A stretch of DNA of 64,000 bases from Planctomycetota bacterium (GTDB lineage Bacteria > Planctomycetota > B15-G4 > JADJEK01). Positions 10,802 through 22,161 of the stretch are shown one piece after another. Both the position numbers and the translations under genes were made by a program. Positions within the stretch are counted from its first letter, which is position 1. Every line of letters begins with the position of its first letter. The stretch is taken from assembly GCA_016709145.1 (NCBI GenBank), contig JADJEK010000006.1:294963-358962 (forward strand), written 5' to 3'. The notes under the pieces were generated by a model. That model made no database searches, had not been told where the DNA came from, and was given only the letters and a program-made list of their open reading frames with translations.

Positions 10802-11140
10802 ATGATCGACTGGTACTTCCACCGCAAGTACTGAACGGGTTGTGAACGGGCCGACGAGTTCGTCGGCCAACGCAAGATCGGTGTCCGCGAACGCGTGGAC
10901 GCGCGCAAGGTCAAGTTCGACGCCGCGGCGCTGAAGGACGTGTTCGGCGGCGGCAAGACGCTGATCGCCGGCAAGGGCAAGAAGTTCGCGACGTTCGACC
11001 TCACCGCGAAGAGTGTCGATTGGCGCGCGATCGAGGACGCGGTGCTCGGCCCGTCGGGCACGCTGCGCGCACCGACGATCCGCGTCGGCTCGACGTTCTA
11101 CGTCGGCTTCTCGCCGGAGGCCTGGGCCGACGTGCAGTGA
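10802..11140 (+). CDS. ArsC-family thioredoxin-fold selenoprotein (in-frame TGA = selenocysteine)
   Basis: Translation from ATG 10802 (GAGGAA just upstream) gives MIDWYFHRKY, then TGA at 10832-10834, then TGCERADEFV and an open frame to the stop at 11138-11140. With TGA read as Sec (U11) the motif is U-T-G-C, a redox U-x-x-C at the first beta-strand/helix junction, where ArsC/Spx proteins carry their catalytic Cys. The 112-residue length and the GPSGTLRAPT cis-Pro region fit the ArsC-like fold; families annotated as ArsC-family (seleno)proteins are known. A SECIS-like hairpin follows the TGA. The role is probably thiol/selenol redox chemistry; arsenate reduction is not shown. Ordinary gene callers would start at GTG 10895 and lose the active site. 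Confidence 0.85.
10835..10870 (+). promoter_or_regulatory. bacterial SECIS-like element
   Basis: GGCCGAC (10849-10855) pairs with GTCGGCC (10862-10868) around a GAGTTC loop whose first base is G. The loop begins 22 nt after the TGA. Bacterial SECIS elements recognised by SelB lie immediately 3' of the UGA, inside the coding region, with the apical loop roughly 16-37 nt downstream and a G near the start of the loop. The fit is structural and by eye. Confidence 0.7.
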
Positions 11141-11167
11141 AGCAGGCAGCCCGCGTCGATCACGCGT

Positions 11168-12091
11168 TCATCCGCGCGGGTGGAACTGGCGGTGCTGGTC
11201 CTTCATGCGCTTGCGGTCGACGTGCGTGTAGACCTCGGTGGTCGCGACGCTGGCGTGGCCGAGCAACTCTTGCACGACGCGGAGGCCCGCGCCGTTCTCG
11301 AGCAAGTGCGTCGCGAACGAGTGGCGGAACACGTGCGGCGACACGGTGGTCGGCTCGATGCCGACACGGCGCGCGACGTCCTTCACGATCTGCCACACGC
11401 GTGTGCGGTCGATCGGCTTGCCGCGCTGGGTCAGGAAGACGGCCGACGTCGGCTTCGCGCGCACGGCGAACGTGGGGCGGGCGAGTCGCAGCCATCGGTC
11501 GATCGCATCGGCCGCGACGTCGCCGATCGGGACCAAGCGTTCCTTCGAGCCCTTGCCGACCACGCGCAGTGTGCGCGCGCGCAGGTCCACGCGATCGAGC
11601 GTCAGCCCGCACAACTCGGAGACGCGACAGCCCGCGGCGTAGAGCGCCTCGAGCAACGCTCGATCGCGCAGGACGCGCGCGCGCGCTTCGGGCTCCGGCG
11701 GCAGAGCCAGTGGGGCCGCGAGCAGCCGTTCGATCGCTTCGGGCTCCAGCGACTTCGGCAAGCGCGACCACAGCCGCGGCGCGCCGCCGGTGGGGCGGAC
11801 GTCCCGCTCCTGGCGTCCGGTCTCGAGGCGGAAGCGCAGGAACGCGCGGATCGCGGCCAAGCGGCGCGCGACGGTGGCCTCGGCGGCGCCCGATTGCTGT
11901 TCGGCGTGCAAGAACGCGACGATCGGCTCGGTGGACGCCAATGCGGTCGGGTCGTGTCCCGAGTGCGTGACGAATGCGAAAAAGCGCTCGAGGTCGCGAC
12001 GGTACGCCTCGACCGTGGAACGGGCCAAACCGGCCTCGGCGCCGACGTAGGTCAGGAACTCCCGCAGTGCGGCATCGCGCGCGGAATCCAC
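11168..12091 (-). CDS. xerD: site-specific tyrosine recombinase XerD-like
   Basis: Xer recombinases resolve chromosome dimers at dif during division, together with FtsK. The 307-residue product has an N-terminal SAM-like core-binding domain (LARSTVEAYRRDLERFFAFV) and a C-terminal catalytic domain. All key residues are visible: Arg in GCRVSEL, Lys in GKGSKERLVP, HVFRHSFATHLL, LLGHASVATT and the nucleophile Tyr in EVYTHVD. The ending RMKDQHRQFHPRG resembles XerD more than XerC. It converges on the selenoprotein gene with only 27 bp between the stops. Confidence 0.88.
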   Translation of the reverse strand: MDSARDAALREFLTYVGAEAGLARSTVEAYRRDLERFFAFVTHSGHDPTALASTEPIVAFLHAEQQSGAAEATVARRLAAIRAFLRFRLETGRQERDVRPTGGAPRLWSRLPKSLEPEAIERLLAAPLALPPEPEARARVLRDRALLEALYAAGCRVSELCGLTLDRVDLRARTLRVVGKGSKERLVPIGDVAADAIDRWLRLARPTFAVRAKPTSAVFLTQRGKPIDRTRVWQIVKDVARRVGIEPTTVSPHVFRHSFATHLLENGAGLRVVQELLGHASVATTEVYTHVDRKRMKDQHRQFHPRG

Positions 12092-12111
12092 CGTTGCCGC
12101 CCTCCGGAGCC

Positions 12112-12139
12112 TTGAACTTGGGCACGCTCCGCCTAGAGT
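12112..12139 (+). promoter_or_regulatory. candidate sigma70 promoter
   Basis: TTGAAC (12112-12117), a 16-nt spacer and TAGAGT (12134-12139) lie in the divergent gap between xerD and the DksA-like gene, about 130 bp before ATG 12272. Confidence 0.5.
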
Positions 12140-12271
12140 GTCGCGCCCTCGAAAGAATCGCCTTGGTCGGTGCGTCGATCCGCTTGGGATCGACCTCGTT
12201 GCCGCGCAGGAACGAGCACGCGAAACCGACCCATCTCGGCAGCGATCCTAGGGTTCGGGCGGAAGGATTCC

Positions 12272-12919
12272 ATGGCAGCGAAGAAACCGACGAAGAAGCC
12301 CGCGGCTCCCGCGAAGAAGTCCGCGCCCGCGGCAGCAGCCCCCGCCGCGAAGTCGAAGTCCGCGCCGTCGGCGAAGCCGGTCGCGGGCAAGGCTCCCGCC
12401 GCGAAGCCCGCGGCCGCGAAGCCGCTCGCGACCAAGCCCATGGCGGGCAAGGTCGCGCCTGGCAAGCCCGCCGCCGCGGCCCCGGTCAAGAAGGCCGCTG
12501 CGAAGAAGGTGCCGGAGCGCACGATCGTTCCGCCGGAATCCGAGCGCAAGCTGCTGAAGTCGCCGCTGAGCCGCGCGGACATGAACCATTTCCGTGACCT
12601 GCTGCTGCGCAAGCGCGACGACCTCGTCGGCGATCTGCAGAGCCTGCATGATCAAGCGTTCAAGGCGTCCGATCAGGGCAACGCAGCGAACCACATGGCC
12701 GACTTCGGCTCGGACAACTACGAGCAGGACTTCAACCTCGGGATCATCGAGAACGAAGAAGAAGTCGTCGGCGAGATCGACCTCGCGCTGCGCCGGATCG
12801 ACACCGGCGAGTACGGCGTCTGCCTCGACTGCCACGTGCCGGTGCCGAAGCCGCGCCTCGAGGCGATTCCGTGGGCGCGCCAATGCGTGACGTGCAAGGC
12901 GAAGGCCGAACGCGGCTGA
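12272..12919 (+). CDS. TraR/DksA-family zinc-finger regulator with a Lys/Ala/Pro-rich N-terminal tail
   Basis: The start ATG 12272 has GGAAGG at 12261-12266. Residues 1 to about 80 are an AKP-repeat tail like eukaryotic histone H1 or bacterial H1-like tails. Residues about 95-215 are the DksA/TraR module: a coiled-coil segment (MNHFRDLLLRKRDDLVGDLQ) and the four-Cys zinc finger CLDCHVP...CVTCK. DksA proteins bind the RNA polymerase secondary channel and tune rRNA and stress promoters with ppGpp. The basic tail could add DNA or RNA binding (inference). lspA follows after 51 bp. Confidence 0.85.
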   Translation: MAAKKPTKKPAAPAKKSAPAAAAPAAKSKSAPSAKPVAGKAPAAKPAAAKPLATKPMAGKVAPGKPAAAAPVKKAAAKKVPERTIVPPESERKLLKSPLSRADMNHFRDLLLRKRDDLVGDLQSLHDQAFKASDQGNAANHMADFGSDNYEQDFNLGIIENEEEVVGEIDLALRRIDTGEYGVCLDCHVPVPKPRLEAIPWARQCVTCKAKAERG

Positions 12920-12970
12920 GATCGTGAATCCGTTCGGTTCGATCACGGCCTCTGAAACGACGCGCGTTCG

Positions 12971-13477
12971 ATGACCAAGTTCACGCTGTTCTTCGCGGTC
13001 GCCGCGATCGTCGCGGCACTCGACCTCGGCTCCAAGGAATGGGTGTTCGACACGCTCGACCGCGGCGGCGGGCGGTACGACTCGATCACCGTCATCGACG
13101 AGATCTTCGAAATCGTCTGCCACACCAATCCCGGCGGGATGTGGAGCATCGGCACGGATTGGAATCCGTGGATCCTCCGCATCGTGCGTTTGGCGGCGGT
13201 CGGCGTGATCTTCGTGATCCTGCACCAGACCCCGAAGACCGATCGCCTCGGTATCTTCGCGCTCGGCTTGGTCATGGGTGGGGCCGTCGGCAACATCTAC
13301 GACTCGCTGTCCATGGACGCGGTCCGTGACTTCTTGAAGTTCGACTTCGGCTTCGCGCCGTTCGATCCGTTCCCGATCTTCAACGTCGCGGACAGCGCGA
13401 TCTGTGTCGGGGTCGCATTGCTCGCGATCCAGATGGTGTTCCAGCCGTCGCCGAGCAAGGCCCGCGCGAAAGCCTGA
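12971..13477 (+). CDS. lspA: lipoprotein signal peptidase (signal peptidase II)
   Basis: LspA cleaves the signal peptide of diacylglyceryl-modified prolipoproteins in the inner membrane. The 168-residue length is typical. Four hydrophobic segments are seen. The catalytic Asp pair lies in GGAVGNIYDSL and FNVADSAICVG, the family's signature blocks. It sits between a DksA-like gene and pyrD; a dksA-lspA pairing is known from other bacteria. A prolipoprotein-like candidate substrate is the protein at 36460-37575. Confidence 0.93.
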   Translation: MTKFTLFFAVAAIVAALDLGSKEWVFDTLDRGGGRYDSITVIDEIFEIVCHTNPGGMWSIGTDWNPWILRIVRLAAVGVIFVILHQTPKTDRLGIFALGLVMGGAVGNIYDSLSMDAVRDFLKFDFGFAPFDPFPIFNVADSAICVGVALLAIQMVFQPSPSKARAKA

Positions 13478-13499
13478 TCCATCCACCCGAGGCAGCGCC

Positions 13500-14417
13500 G
13501 TGCTCGACGTCCGCATCGGTCCGATCGAACTGATGAACCCGGTGATCTCGGCGTCCGGCTGCTATGGCCAGGCGCTCGAGTCCGAAGCGTTCGTCGACGC
13601 GCACGTGCCCGGCGCGCTGTTGCTGAAGACGATCACCCTGCACCCGCGCGCGGGCAATCCGCCGCCACGCATCGTCGAAGTCGCCGGCGGCATCCTGAAC
13701 TCGATCGGACTGCCGAACAAAGGCATCGAGCGTTGGCTGACCGAGACCTTTCCGAAGGTGCGCGGGCACGCGTCGCGGCTGTTCCTGAACATCGCCGGTG
13801 AGCGCACCGACGAATGGCCGAGGATCGCCGCGCGCATCGGCGCGACGCCGGGCATCGACGCGCTCGAGTTGAACATCTCGTGCCCCAACGTCGAGCAAGG
13901 CGGTCTGCCGTTCGCGCGCGATCCGGAGACCGTCGCGCGGCTCGTGCGCGTGGTGAAGAACGAGACCCCGATCCCGCTGATCGTGAAGCTCGCGCCCGAG
14001 TCGCCGGACATCGGCGGCATCGCGTTGGCCGCGCAGGAGAACGGTGCGATCGCGGTCTCACTGATCAACACGATCCGTGCGATGGCGATCGATTGGCGCT
14101 CGCGCAAGCCGAAGCTCGGTTACGGCTTCGGCGGCTTGTCGGGACCGGCCGTGAAGCCGGTCGCGTTGCGGCTCGTGTACGAGGTCGCGCGGCGCGTCTC
14201 GATCCCGGTGATCGGAATCGGCGGCATCGCAACCGCGGACGACGTGCTCGAGTTCCTGGTCGCCGGGGCCACGGCGGTCCAGGTGGGGACCGCCGTGTTC
14301 CGCGATCCGCGCGCGATCCAGAGCATCGTGGACACCTTGCCGACCTTGCTCGCGGAAGCGAACGTCGGACACATCCGCGAGCTCACGGGCACGTTGCGGA
14401 TGCCGGGCTCCCGATGA
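13500..14417 (+). CDS. pyrD: dihydroorotate dehydrogenase, class 1 (catalytic subunit type)
   Basis: PyrD oxidises dihydroorotate to orotate in pyrimidine synthesis. The start is GTG 13500 with GAGG at 13489-13492. The 305-residue FMN-dependent TIM barrel shows PVISASGCYG, LLKTITLHPRAGNPPPRI, NSIGLPNKG, the catalytic Cys in LNISCPNVEQGG, VKLAPE, and the phosphate-binding IGIGGI and GTAVFRDPRA. The absence of an N-terminal membrane helix and the Cys base point to soluble class 1, probably 1B, which normally pairs with a PyrK electron-transfer subunit. No pyrK is seen in the window. It lies 22 bp after lspA. Confidence 0.92.
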   Translation: MLDVRIGPIELMNPVISASGCYGQALESEAFVDAHVPGALLLKTITLHPRAGNPPPRIVEVAGGILNSIGLPNKGIERWLTETFPKVRGHASRLFLNIAGERTDEWPRIAARIGATPGIDALELNISCPNVEQGGLPFARDPETVARLVRVVKNETPIPLIVKLAPESPDIGGIALAAQENGAIAVSLINTIRAMAIDWRSRKPKLGYGFGGLSGPAVKPVALRLVYEVARRVSIPVIGIGGIATADDVLEFLVAGATAVQVGTAVFRDPRAIQSIVDTLPTLLAEANVGHIRELTGTLRMPGSR

Positions 14418-14591
14418 CGGATCGTGCCCCTCGAAGCGTGGACGACGGTCCGCAGTCCGTTCGAATCGCGGACAACCAGCCTCAGCTTGTTCCCGCCCTG
14501 CATCACCACGACGGACCGGCACGATAATGCGCGTCGTGGCGGAGAGACACCGAACCGCGACCCATCACGGTCGTCCCCGGTGGCCGACGAC

Positions 14592-15437
14592 ATGCACATC
14601 CAGGACCTGACGCTCCAGCACTTGCGCCGAGCGGTGCGCCTCTACGTGAACGAGGCCTACCGCGCCCCAGGTCCGTTCTCGGGCAAGCAGCCCCGCATCG
14701 AGTTCGAGGGCGCCGACGACGCCCGCTTGATGGACTACGTCACGAAAGCGCCGTTCGTCGACGAGTCGAAGCGCAGCGCGACCGGCAACCGCAGCTTCGC
14801 GTTGAGACTTGGGAACTCGCAGTACCCGTTCATGAAGCTGTTGATCGCGGAGCACCTCGTCCAGGACGAGTTCTTCTTCTCGGTGGACACGCACGACCAA
14901 GCGTTCGACCTGGACGTCGACCCGAAGTTCTGCCAGATCCGCGCCGGCAATCGACAGTTGAAGGCCGACATCGAGGCCGCCTGGGACGGGGCGAACCTGC
15001 CGACGACGTTCCACATGCGCGGACTCGTCGATGGGCTCGCGATCGAACGTCGCCCGCCCAACGGACTGCGCATCCTCGTCGTCGACGACGACCAGGGCAT
15101 CCAAGACACGTTCGCGCAATTGCTCGTCCTGCGCGGGTTCGACGTCGATCGCGCGAACGACGGCTACGAGGCGCTCGAACTCGCCGACGCCACGCGCCAC
15201 ACGGCGATCCTGATGGACGTCGAGATGCCGCGCGTGACCGGGACCGAAGCCCTCGCCGAACTGCGCGCGGATCCCGCTCGCGCCAAGGTCCCCGTGATCC
15301 TCGCGTCGGCCGGCGCCGTCGAAGCTGCGATCGCGGCCAAGCCGTACGCCGTGTTGTCGAAGCCGTTCCACGCCGAAGAGCTGTTCGCGCATCTGGACGC
15401 GCTGCTCGCGGCGCGCGCGATCGACCCCTCGCGTTGA
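14592..15437 (+). CDS. C-terminal receiver-domain protein with an unrecognised N-terminal domain
   Basis: The start is uncertain: ATG 14592 or GTG 14580, neither with a strong ribosome site. Residues 1 to about 150 (MHIQDLTLQHLRRAVRLYVN onward) match no family I recognise. They hold mixed helices and charged strands, with FFFSVDTHDQAFDLDVDPKF. Residues about 155-275 are a CheY-type receiver: acidic VVDDD, phospho-acceptor Asp in AILMDVEMPR, Ser in ILASAG and Lys in LSKPF. Output must come through the N-terminal domain or a partner. No kinase is adjacent; the nearest is at 54177. Confidence 0.75.
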   Translation: MHIQDLTLQHLRRAVRLYVNEAYRAPGPFSGKQPRIEFEGADDARLMDYVTKAPFVDESKRSATGNRSFALRLGNSQYPFMKLLIAEHLVQDEFFFSVDTHDQAFDLDVDPKFCQIRAGNRQLKADIEAAWDGANLPTTFHMRGLVDGLAIERRPPNGLRILVVDDDQGIQDTFAQLLVLRGFDVDRANDGYEALELADATRHTAILMDVEMPRVTGTEALAELRADPARAKVPVILASAGAVEAAIAAKPYAVLSKPFHAEELFAHLDALLAARAIDPSR

Positions 15438-15462
15438 CTTGACTTGGGCCGACGGCTACCTT
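15434..15462 (+). promoter_or_regulatory. candidate sigma70 promoter for secA
   Basis: TTGACT (15434-15439), a 17-nt spacer and TACCTT (15457-15462) lie 83 bp before the secA ATG and overlap the stop codon of the receiver gene. Confidence 0.55.
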
Positions 15463-15544
15463 CACCGGCTTCCGTCGCATCCGCGCAAGTCCTGTTCGGG
15501 CAAGCAGCAGCTTCGATCCCGGACGCACGTCAACGAAGGCGTCC

Positions 15545-18712
<3,168 letters not shown>

Positions 18713-18723
18713 CACGAACGCCG

Positions 18724-20091
18724 TTGGCTTCGTCCAGCACGCACGTTCCGGTTGAAAAGATCCCCGGCCGCTTGCCGCCACGCGCGGGGGTCTGGGTGTA
18801 TAGTTCCGCGCTTCTTCTCGGGCTGCTGATCGCGTTGCCGTGGCTACTGTTCCGGCTCGCGACCCAGCGTCGGTATCGAGAAGGGCTCGCGGAGCGCCTG
18901 ACGTTCCGGCGGCCTCGGCGCAAGACTTCGGGCGATCTCGTCTGGGTCCACGCCGCATCCGCCGGCGAGATGGTGGCCGCGGCGGCATGGGTCGCGGGCC
19001 TTCGCGGGTCCCGGCCGGATCTGGAACTGGTCCTCTCGTCCGCCACGTCGACCGGGGTGGAGGTCGCGAGAAGGCTGTGTCCCGACCTCGAAGCGTTCGT
19101 GCTCCCGCTCGACACGGGACCGTGCGTCGCCCGAGTACTCGACCGGATTCGGCCACGCGCGCTCGTGCTGGTGGAACTGGAATTGTGGCCGGCATTGCTG
19201 TCCGCCTGCGCGTCGCGTGGCATCGCCATCGCGGTCGCCAACGGACGCGTGTCGCCGCGAACCGAACGTAGGTTGGGATCGCGGTTCCTGAAGCGCTTCG
19301 TGGGGCTGTTCGCGGTGGACGTGTTCGCGGTGCAAAACGACGAGGTTCGAGATCGGCTCGTGCGCATGGGCGTCGAGGCCGACCGCGTCGTCGTCACCGG
19401 CAACCTCAAGATCGATCGGGATGCGCCGCCCGCGGGAACGCGCTCGCGTCTGCGCGCCGAGTTGCGCCTGAGCGACACGCAAGCACTCGTGCTGGCCGGT
19501 TCGACGCACCCTCGCGAAGAGAGCCTCGTCGCGCGCGCGTTCGCGGTCTTGCGGCGCGATCGTCCCGATGCGCGCCTCGTCGTGGCGCCGCGCCATCGCG
19601 AGCGTCTGCAGGACGCGGAGAGCGATCTCGCGTCGCAAGGATTCTCGACCGTGCGCCTGTCGGCGCTGCGCGAAGGGATCGCCGTCACGCGGGACGCCGT
19701 AGTCGTGGTCGACACGATGGGCGAATTGGCGGCGCTCTACGCAGCCGCCGACGTCGCGCTCGTCTGCGGCTCGTTCGTGCCGGGCATCGGCGGACACAAC
19801 GTGTTCGAGCCGGTGCTCGCGGGCGTCGCGGCCATCACCGGCCCGCACTTCCAGAACGTCAAGTCGGACGTCGAGTTCTTGGTCGGCCACGGCGCGTTGC
19901 GCGTCGCGGAGCCTGCCGAACTCGCGACCGCGCTCGCACACGCGTTGGCCGACGCCGGCGCGATGCGACGAGCGGCCGGCGAGGCCGCGCGCGTCAGCAA
20001 GGGCGCCGTGGCGCGCACGCTCGACGCATTCGAACATCGACGGATCCTGCCGCCAGCGGGGCGGCACGCGATGACCACTCACCGTTCATGA
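18724..20091 (+). CDS. waaA: 3-deoxy-D-manno-octulosonic acid (Kdo) transferase
   Basis: WaaA transfers Kdo from CMP-Kdo to lipid A precursor on the inner face of the inner membrane. The sequence has an N-terminal hydrophobic helix (SSALLLGLLIALPWLLF), the HAASAGE block with the catalytic Glu, VELELWPAL, NGRVSPRT, AGSTHPREE, APRHRER, VDTMGEL and GGHNVFEP, all GT30 signatures. Length is about 455 residues from TTG 18724, somewhat longer than the usual 420. The true start may be an internal GTG near 18797, since a TATAGT box lies in this stretch. It shows that the organism makes LPS. It begins 11 bp after secA. Confidence 0.92.
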   Translation: MASSSTHVPVEKIPGRLPPRAGVWVYSSALLLGLLIALPWLLFRLATQRRYREGLAERLTFRRPRRKTSGDLVWVHAASAGEMVAAAAWVAGLRGSRPDLELVLSSATSTGVEVARRLCPDLEAFVLPLDTGPCVARVLDRIRPRALVLVELELWPALLSACASRGIAIAVANGRVSPRTERRLGSRFLKRFVGLFAVDVFAVQNDEVRDRLVRMGVEADRVVVTGNLKIDRDAPPAGTRSRLRAELRLSDTQALVLAGSTHPREESLVARAFAVLRRDRPDARLVVAPRHRERLQDAESDLASQGFSTVRLSALREGIAVTRDAVVVVDTMGELAALYAAADVALVCGSFVPGIGGHNVFEPVLAGVAAITGPHFQNVKSDVEFLVGHGALRVAEPAELATALAHALADAGAMRRAAGEAARVSKGAVARTLDAFEHRRILPPAGRHAMTTHRS

Positions 20092-20133
20092 CATCACCAC
20101 TCGTCGTTCGTTGACTCGGAGGATTTCCTTTCC

Positions 20134-21300
20134 ATGGCTGAACGTCATCTCTTCACGTCCGAATCGGTCGGCATGGGCCACCCGGACAAGCTCGCCGACC
20201 AGATCTCGGACTCGGTCGTCGACGCGCTGCTCGCGCAGGACCCCCGCTCGCGCATCGCTTGCGAGACGCTGCTGACGACCGGCCTCTGCGTCGTCGCCGG
20301 CGAGATCACGACGACCGCGAAGGTCGACTACCAGCAGATCGCTCGCGACACGATCAACAAGATCGGTTACACGGACGATGCCTACGGCATCAGCGGCGAC
20401 ACCTGCGGCGTGATGATCTCGGTCCACGCGCAGTCCCCCGACATCTCGCAGGGAGTCACCGAAGGTGAAGGCCTGCACAAGGAGCAGGGCGCCGGCGACC
20501 AGGGCATGATGTTCGGCTTCGCGTGCAACGAGACGCCGGAGCTGATGCCCGCGCCGATCATGTACGCGCACCAGCTCGTCGAGCACCTGTCGGTGCTGCG
20601 CTTCAAGAAGAAGCTGCCGTGGCTGCGCCCGGACTCGAAGTCGCAGGTCACGGTCGAGTACGTCGACGGCAAGCCGACGCGCGTCGACACGGTCGTCATC
20701 TCCACGCAGCACGACGACAAGGTCAAGCACGCGGAGATCAAGCGCGAGGTGATCGAGCAGTGCATCAAGAAGGTCATCCCTGCCCACTTGATGGACAAGA
20801 AGACGATCATCCACGTCAACCCGACCGGTCGCTTCGTCGTCGGTGGTCCGCACGGTGACACCGGGCTCACGGGCCGCAAGATCATCGTCGACACCTACGG
20901 TGGCATGGGGCGTCACGGCGGCGGCGCGTTCTCGGGCAAGGACCCGACGAAGGTCGACCGCTCGGCCGCGTACGCCTCGCGCTACATCGCGAAGAACGTC
21001 GTGGCGGCCGGCCTCGCCGACCGCTGCGAAGTGCAGGTCGCCTACGCGATCGGCGTCGCCAAGCCGGTGTCGGTCAACGTCGACACGTTCGGTACGGGTC
21101 ACGTCGACGACGCCAAGATCTTGAACGCGATCCGCGACAACTTCGATCTGACGCCGGGCGGTATCTGCAAGGCGCTCGATCTGCTGAAGCCGCGCTACTT
21201 CGAGACCGCGCGCCACGGCCACTTCGGCCGCAAGGGCGACGCGTTCACGTGGGAACGCACGGACAAGGCGGCGGCGCTGAAGAAGAGCTGCGGCCTGTAA
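20134..21300 (+). CDS. metK: S-adenosylmethionine synthetase
   Basis: MetK condenses ATP and methionine to SAM. The 388-residue length is typical. Signatures are SVGMGHPDKLADQISD (N-terminal ATP/Mg site), GEITT, GAGDQGMMFGFA, GGPHGDTGLTGRKIIVDTYG and GGGAFSGKDPTKVDRS. The start ATG follows GGAGGA at 20119-20124. Only 42 bp separate it from waaA, so there is no room for a SAM riboswitch. A terminator hairpin follows at 21315. Confidence 0.97.
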   Translation: MAERHLFTSESVGMGHPDKLADQISDSVVDALLAQDPRSRIACETLLTTGLCVVAGEITTTAKVDYQQIARDTINKIGYTDDAYGISGDTCGVMISVHAQSPDISQGVTEGEGLHKEQGAGDQGMMFGFACNETPELMPAPIMYAHQLVEHLSVLRFKKKLPWLRPDSKSQVTVEYVDGKPTRVDTVVISTQHDDKVKHAEIKREVIEQCIKKVIPAHLMDKKTIIHVNPTGRFVVGGPHGDTGLTGRKIIVDTYGGMGRHGGGAFSGKDPTKVDRSAAYASRYIAKNVVAAGLADRCEVQVAYAIGVAKPVSVNVDTFGTGHVDDAKILNAIRDNFDLTPGGICKALDLLKPRYFETARHGHFGRKGDAFTWERTDKAAALKKSCGL

Positions 21301-21314
21301 TCGACCGGCAGTCC

Positions 21315-21357
21315 GAAGGAGGGCAGCCCCCGCGCCAACGCGCGAGGGCTGCCCTTC
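21315..21357 (+). terminator. hairpin terminator after metK
   Basis: GAAGGAGGGCAGCCCCCGCG pairs with CGCGAGGGCTGCCCTTC around a CCAACG loop, with small bulges. It lies 15 bp after the metK stop. There is no long T-run. Confidence 0.65.
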
Positions 21358-21371
21358 GTCGTTCGTGGCGC

Positions 21372-21399
21372 TTGCGCCGGCACTTCCGCTCGTTACCAT
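21372..21399 (+). promoter_or_regulatory. candidate sigma70 promoter
   Basis: TTGCGC (21372-21377), a 16-nt spacer and TACCAT (21394-21399) lie just past the metK terminator and about 100 bp before ATG 21497. Confidence 0.4.
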
Positions 21400-21496
21400 G
21401 CCCGGCTTCGGCGGTAGTGCGAGCGGGCTGGATCCGTGGGATCGCGGCACTTCGCTCGTCCGACCCCGAGTCCTTGCCCGCAAGCGAGTTCCGTCC

Positions 21497-22135
21497 ATGC
21501 AGCACGCTCATCGCCGTCGCGGCTTCACGCTGATCGAGATCCTCGTGGTCATTGCCATCATCGCGTCGCTCATCGCGCTCGCGGTGCCGACGCTGATGGG
21601 CGCGATGGAGAACGCGCGCGTCAACGAGTGCAAGAGCAACCTGCGCCAGATCGGGACGTCGATGGCGCTGTGGATGAACCGCGGCTCGAAGTCCGGTTAC
21701 TTCCCGAAGGAATCGGGCATCAAGTTCCTGCTCGTGCTCGTGCGCGACGGCCAGATCACCGGCAAGGACACCAAGGTGTTCCTGTGCCCCGGCCCGAAGG
21801 ACCAGAACTGGACGGCCGAGGACACGACGATGGGCTCGGCCTACAAGGACTGGGATGCGATCGACACGACGACGATCTCGTACGCCGGCCGCGACACGAA
21901 GAACCACCCGATCAACCAGAACCGCGCGAACGAGGAAGTGATCGCCTCGGACGACAACGAAGGTCGTTCGAACCACAAGTTCGCGATCAACTACCTCTAC
22001 GCCGACTGGTCCGTGCAAGAGTTCGATCAAGTCGTCGACGCGAGAGAACAAGGGGTCACGATTCCCGAGGGCGGTTACCTCGAGATCGGACCGGATTGTC
22101 CCGTCGAGTTGTTCAAGAAGCTGTCGGTCGAGTGA
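21497..22135 (+). CDS. prepilin-like (type IV pilin/pseudopilin family) exported protein
   Basis: The start ATG 21497 gives MQHAHRRR followed by GFTLIEILVVIAIIASLIAL, the prepilin peptidase cleavage motif and N-terminal helix. The 212-residue product has a globular C-terminal domain with few Cys and a SNHKFAINYLYADWSVQEFD segment. That segment recalls the H-x-DG (DUF1559-like) pilins that are expanded in Planctomycetota. It is not part of the gsp cluster. A surface or pseudopilus role is inferred. The stop is followed closely by another exported protein gene. Confidence 0.8.
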   Translation: MQHAHRRRGFTLIEILVVIAIIASLIALAVPTLMGAMENARVNECKSNLRQIGTSMALWMNRGSKSGYFPKESGIKFLLVLVRDGQITGKDTKVFLCPGPKDQNWTAEDTTMGSAYKDWDAIDTTTISYAGRDTKNHPINQNRANEEVIASDDNEGRSNHKFAINYLYADWSVQEFDQVVDAREQGVTIPEGGYLEIGPDCPVELFKKLSVE

Positions 22136-22161
22136 TCCACTCGGCCCACGTGGAGACGCGC

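Noticed and set aside
14457..14490. GTTCGAATC stretch that looks like a tRNA T-arm
   Set aside because: The flanking bases do not form the T-stem or an acceptor stem, and no anticodon arm fits upstream.
14120..14599. Possible minus-strand gene across the pyrD end (VVVMQGGNKLRLVVRDSNGL)
   Set aside because: It overlaps pyrD coding sequence heavily, has no ribosome site and shows no family pattern.
18799..18804. TATAGT box inside the start of waaA
   Set aside because: There is no -35 at 15-19 nt (the nearest TTG is 21 nt away), and a start after it would remove the WaaA membrane helix.
20092..20133. SAM riboswitch before metK
   Set aside because: Only 42 bp lie between waaA and metK and no riboswitch stems are seen.
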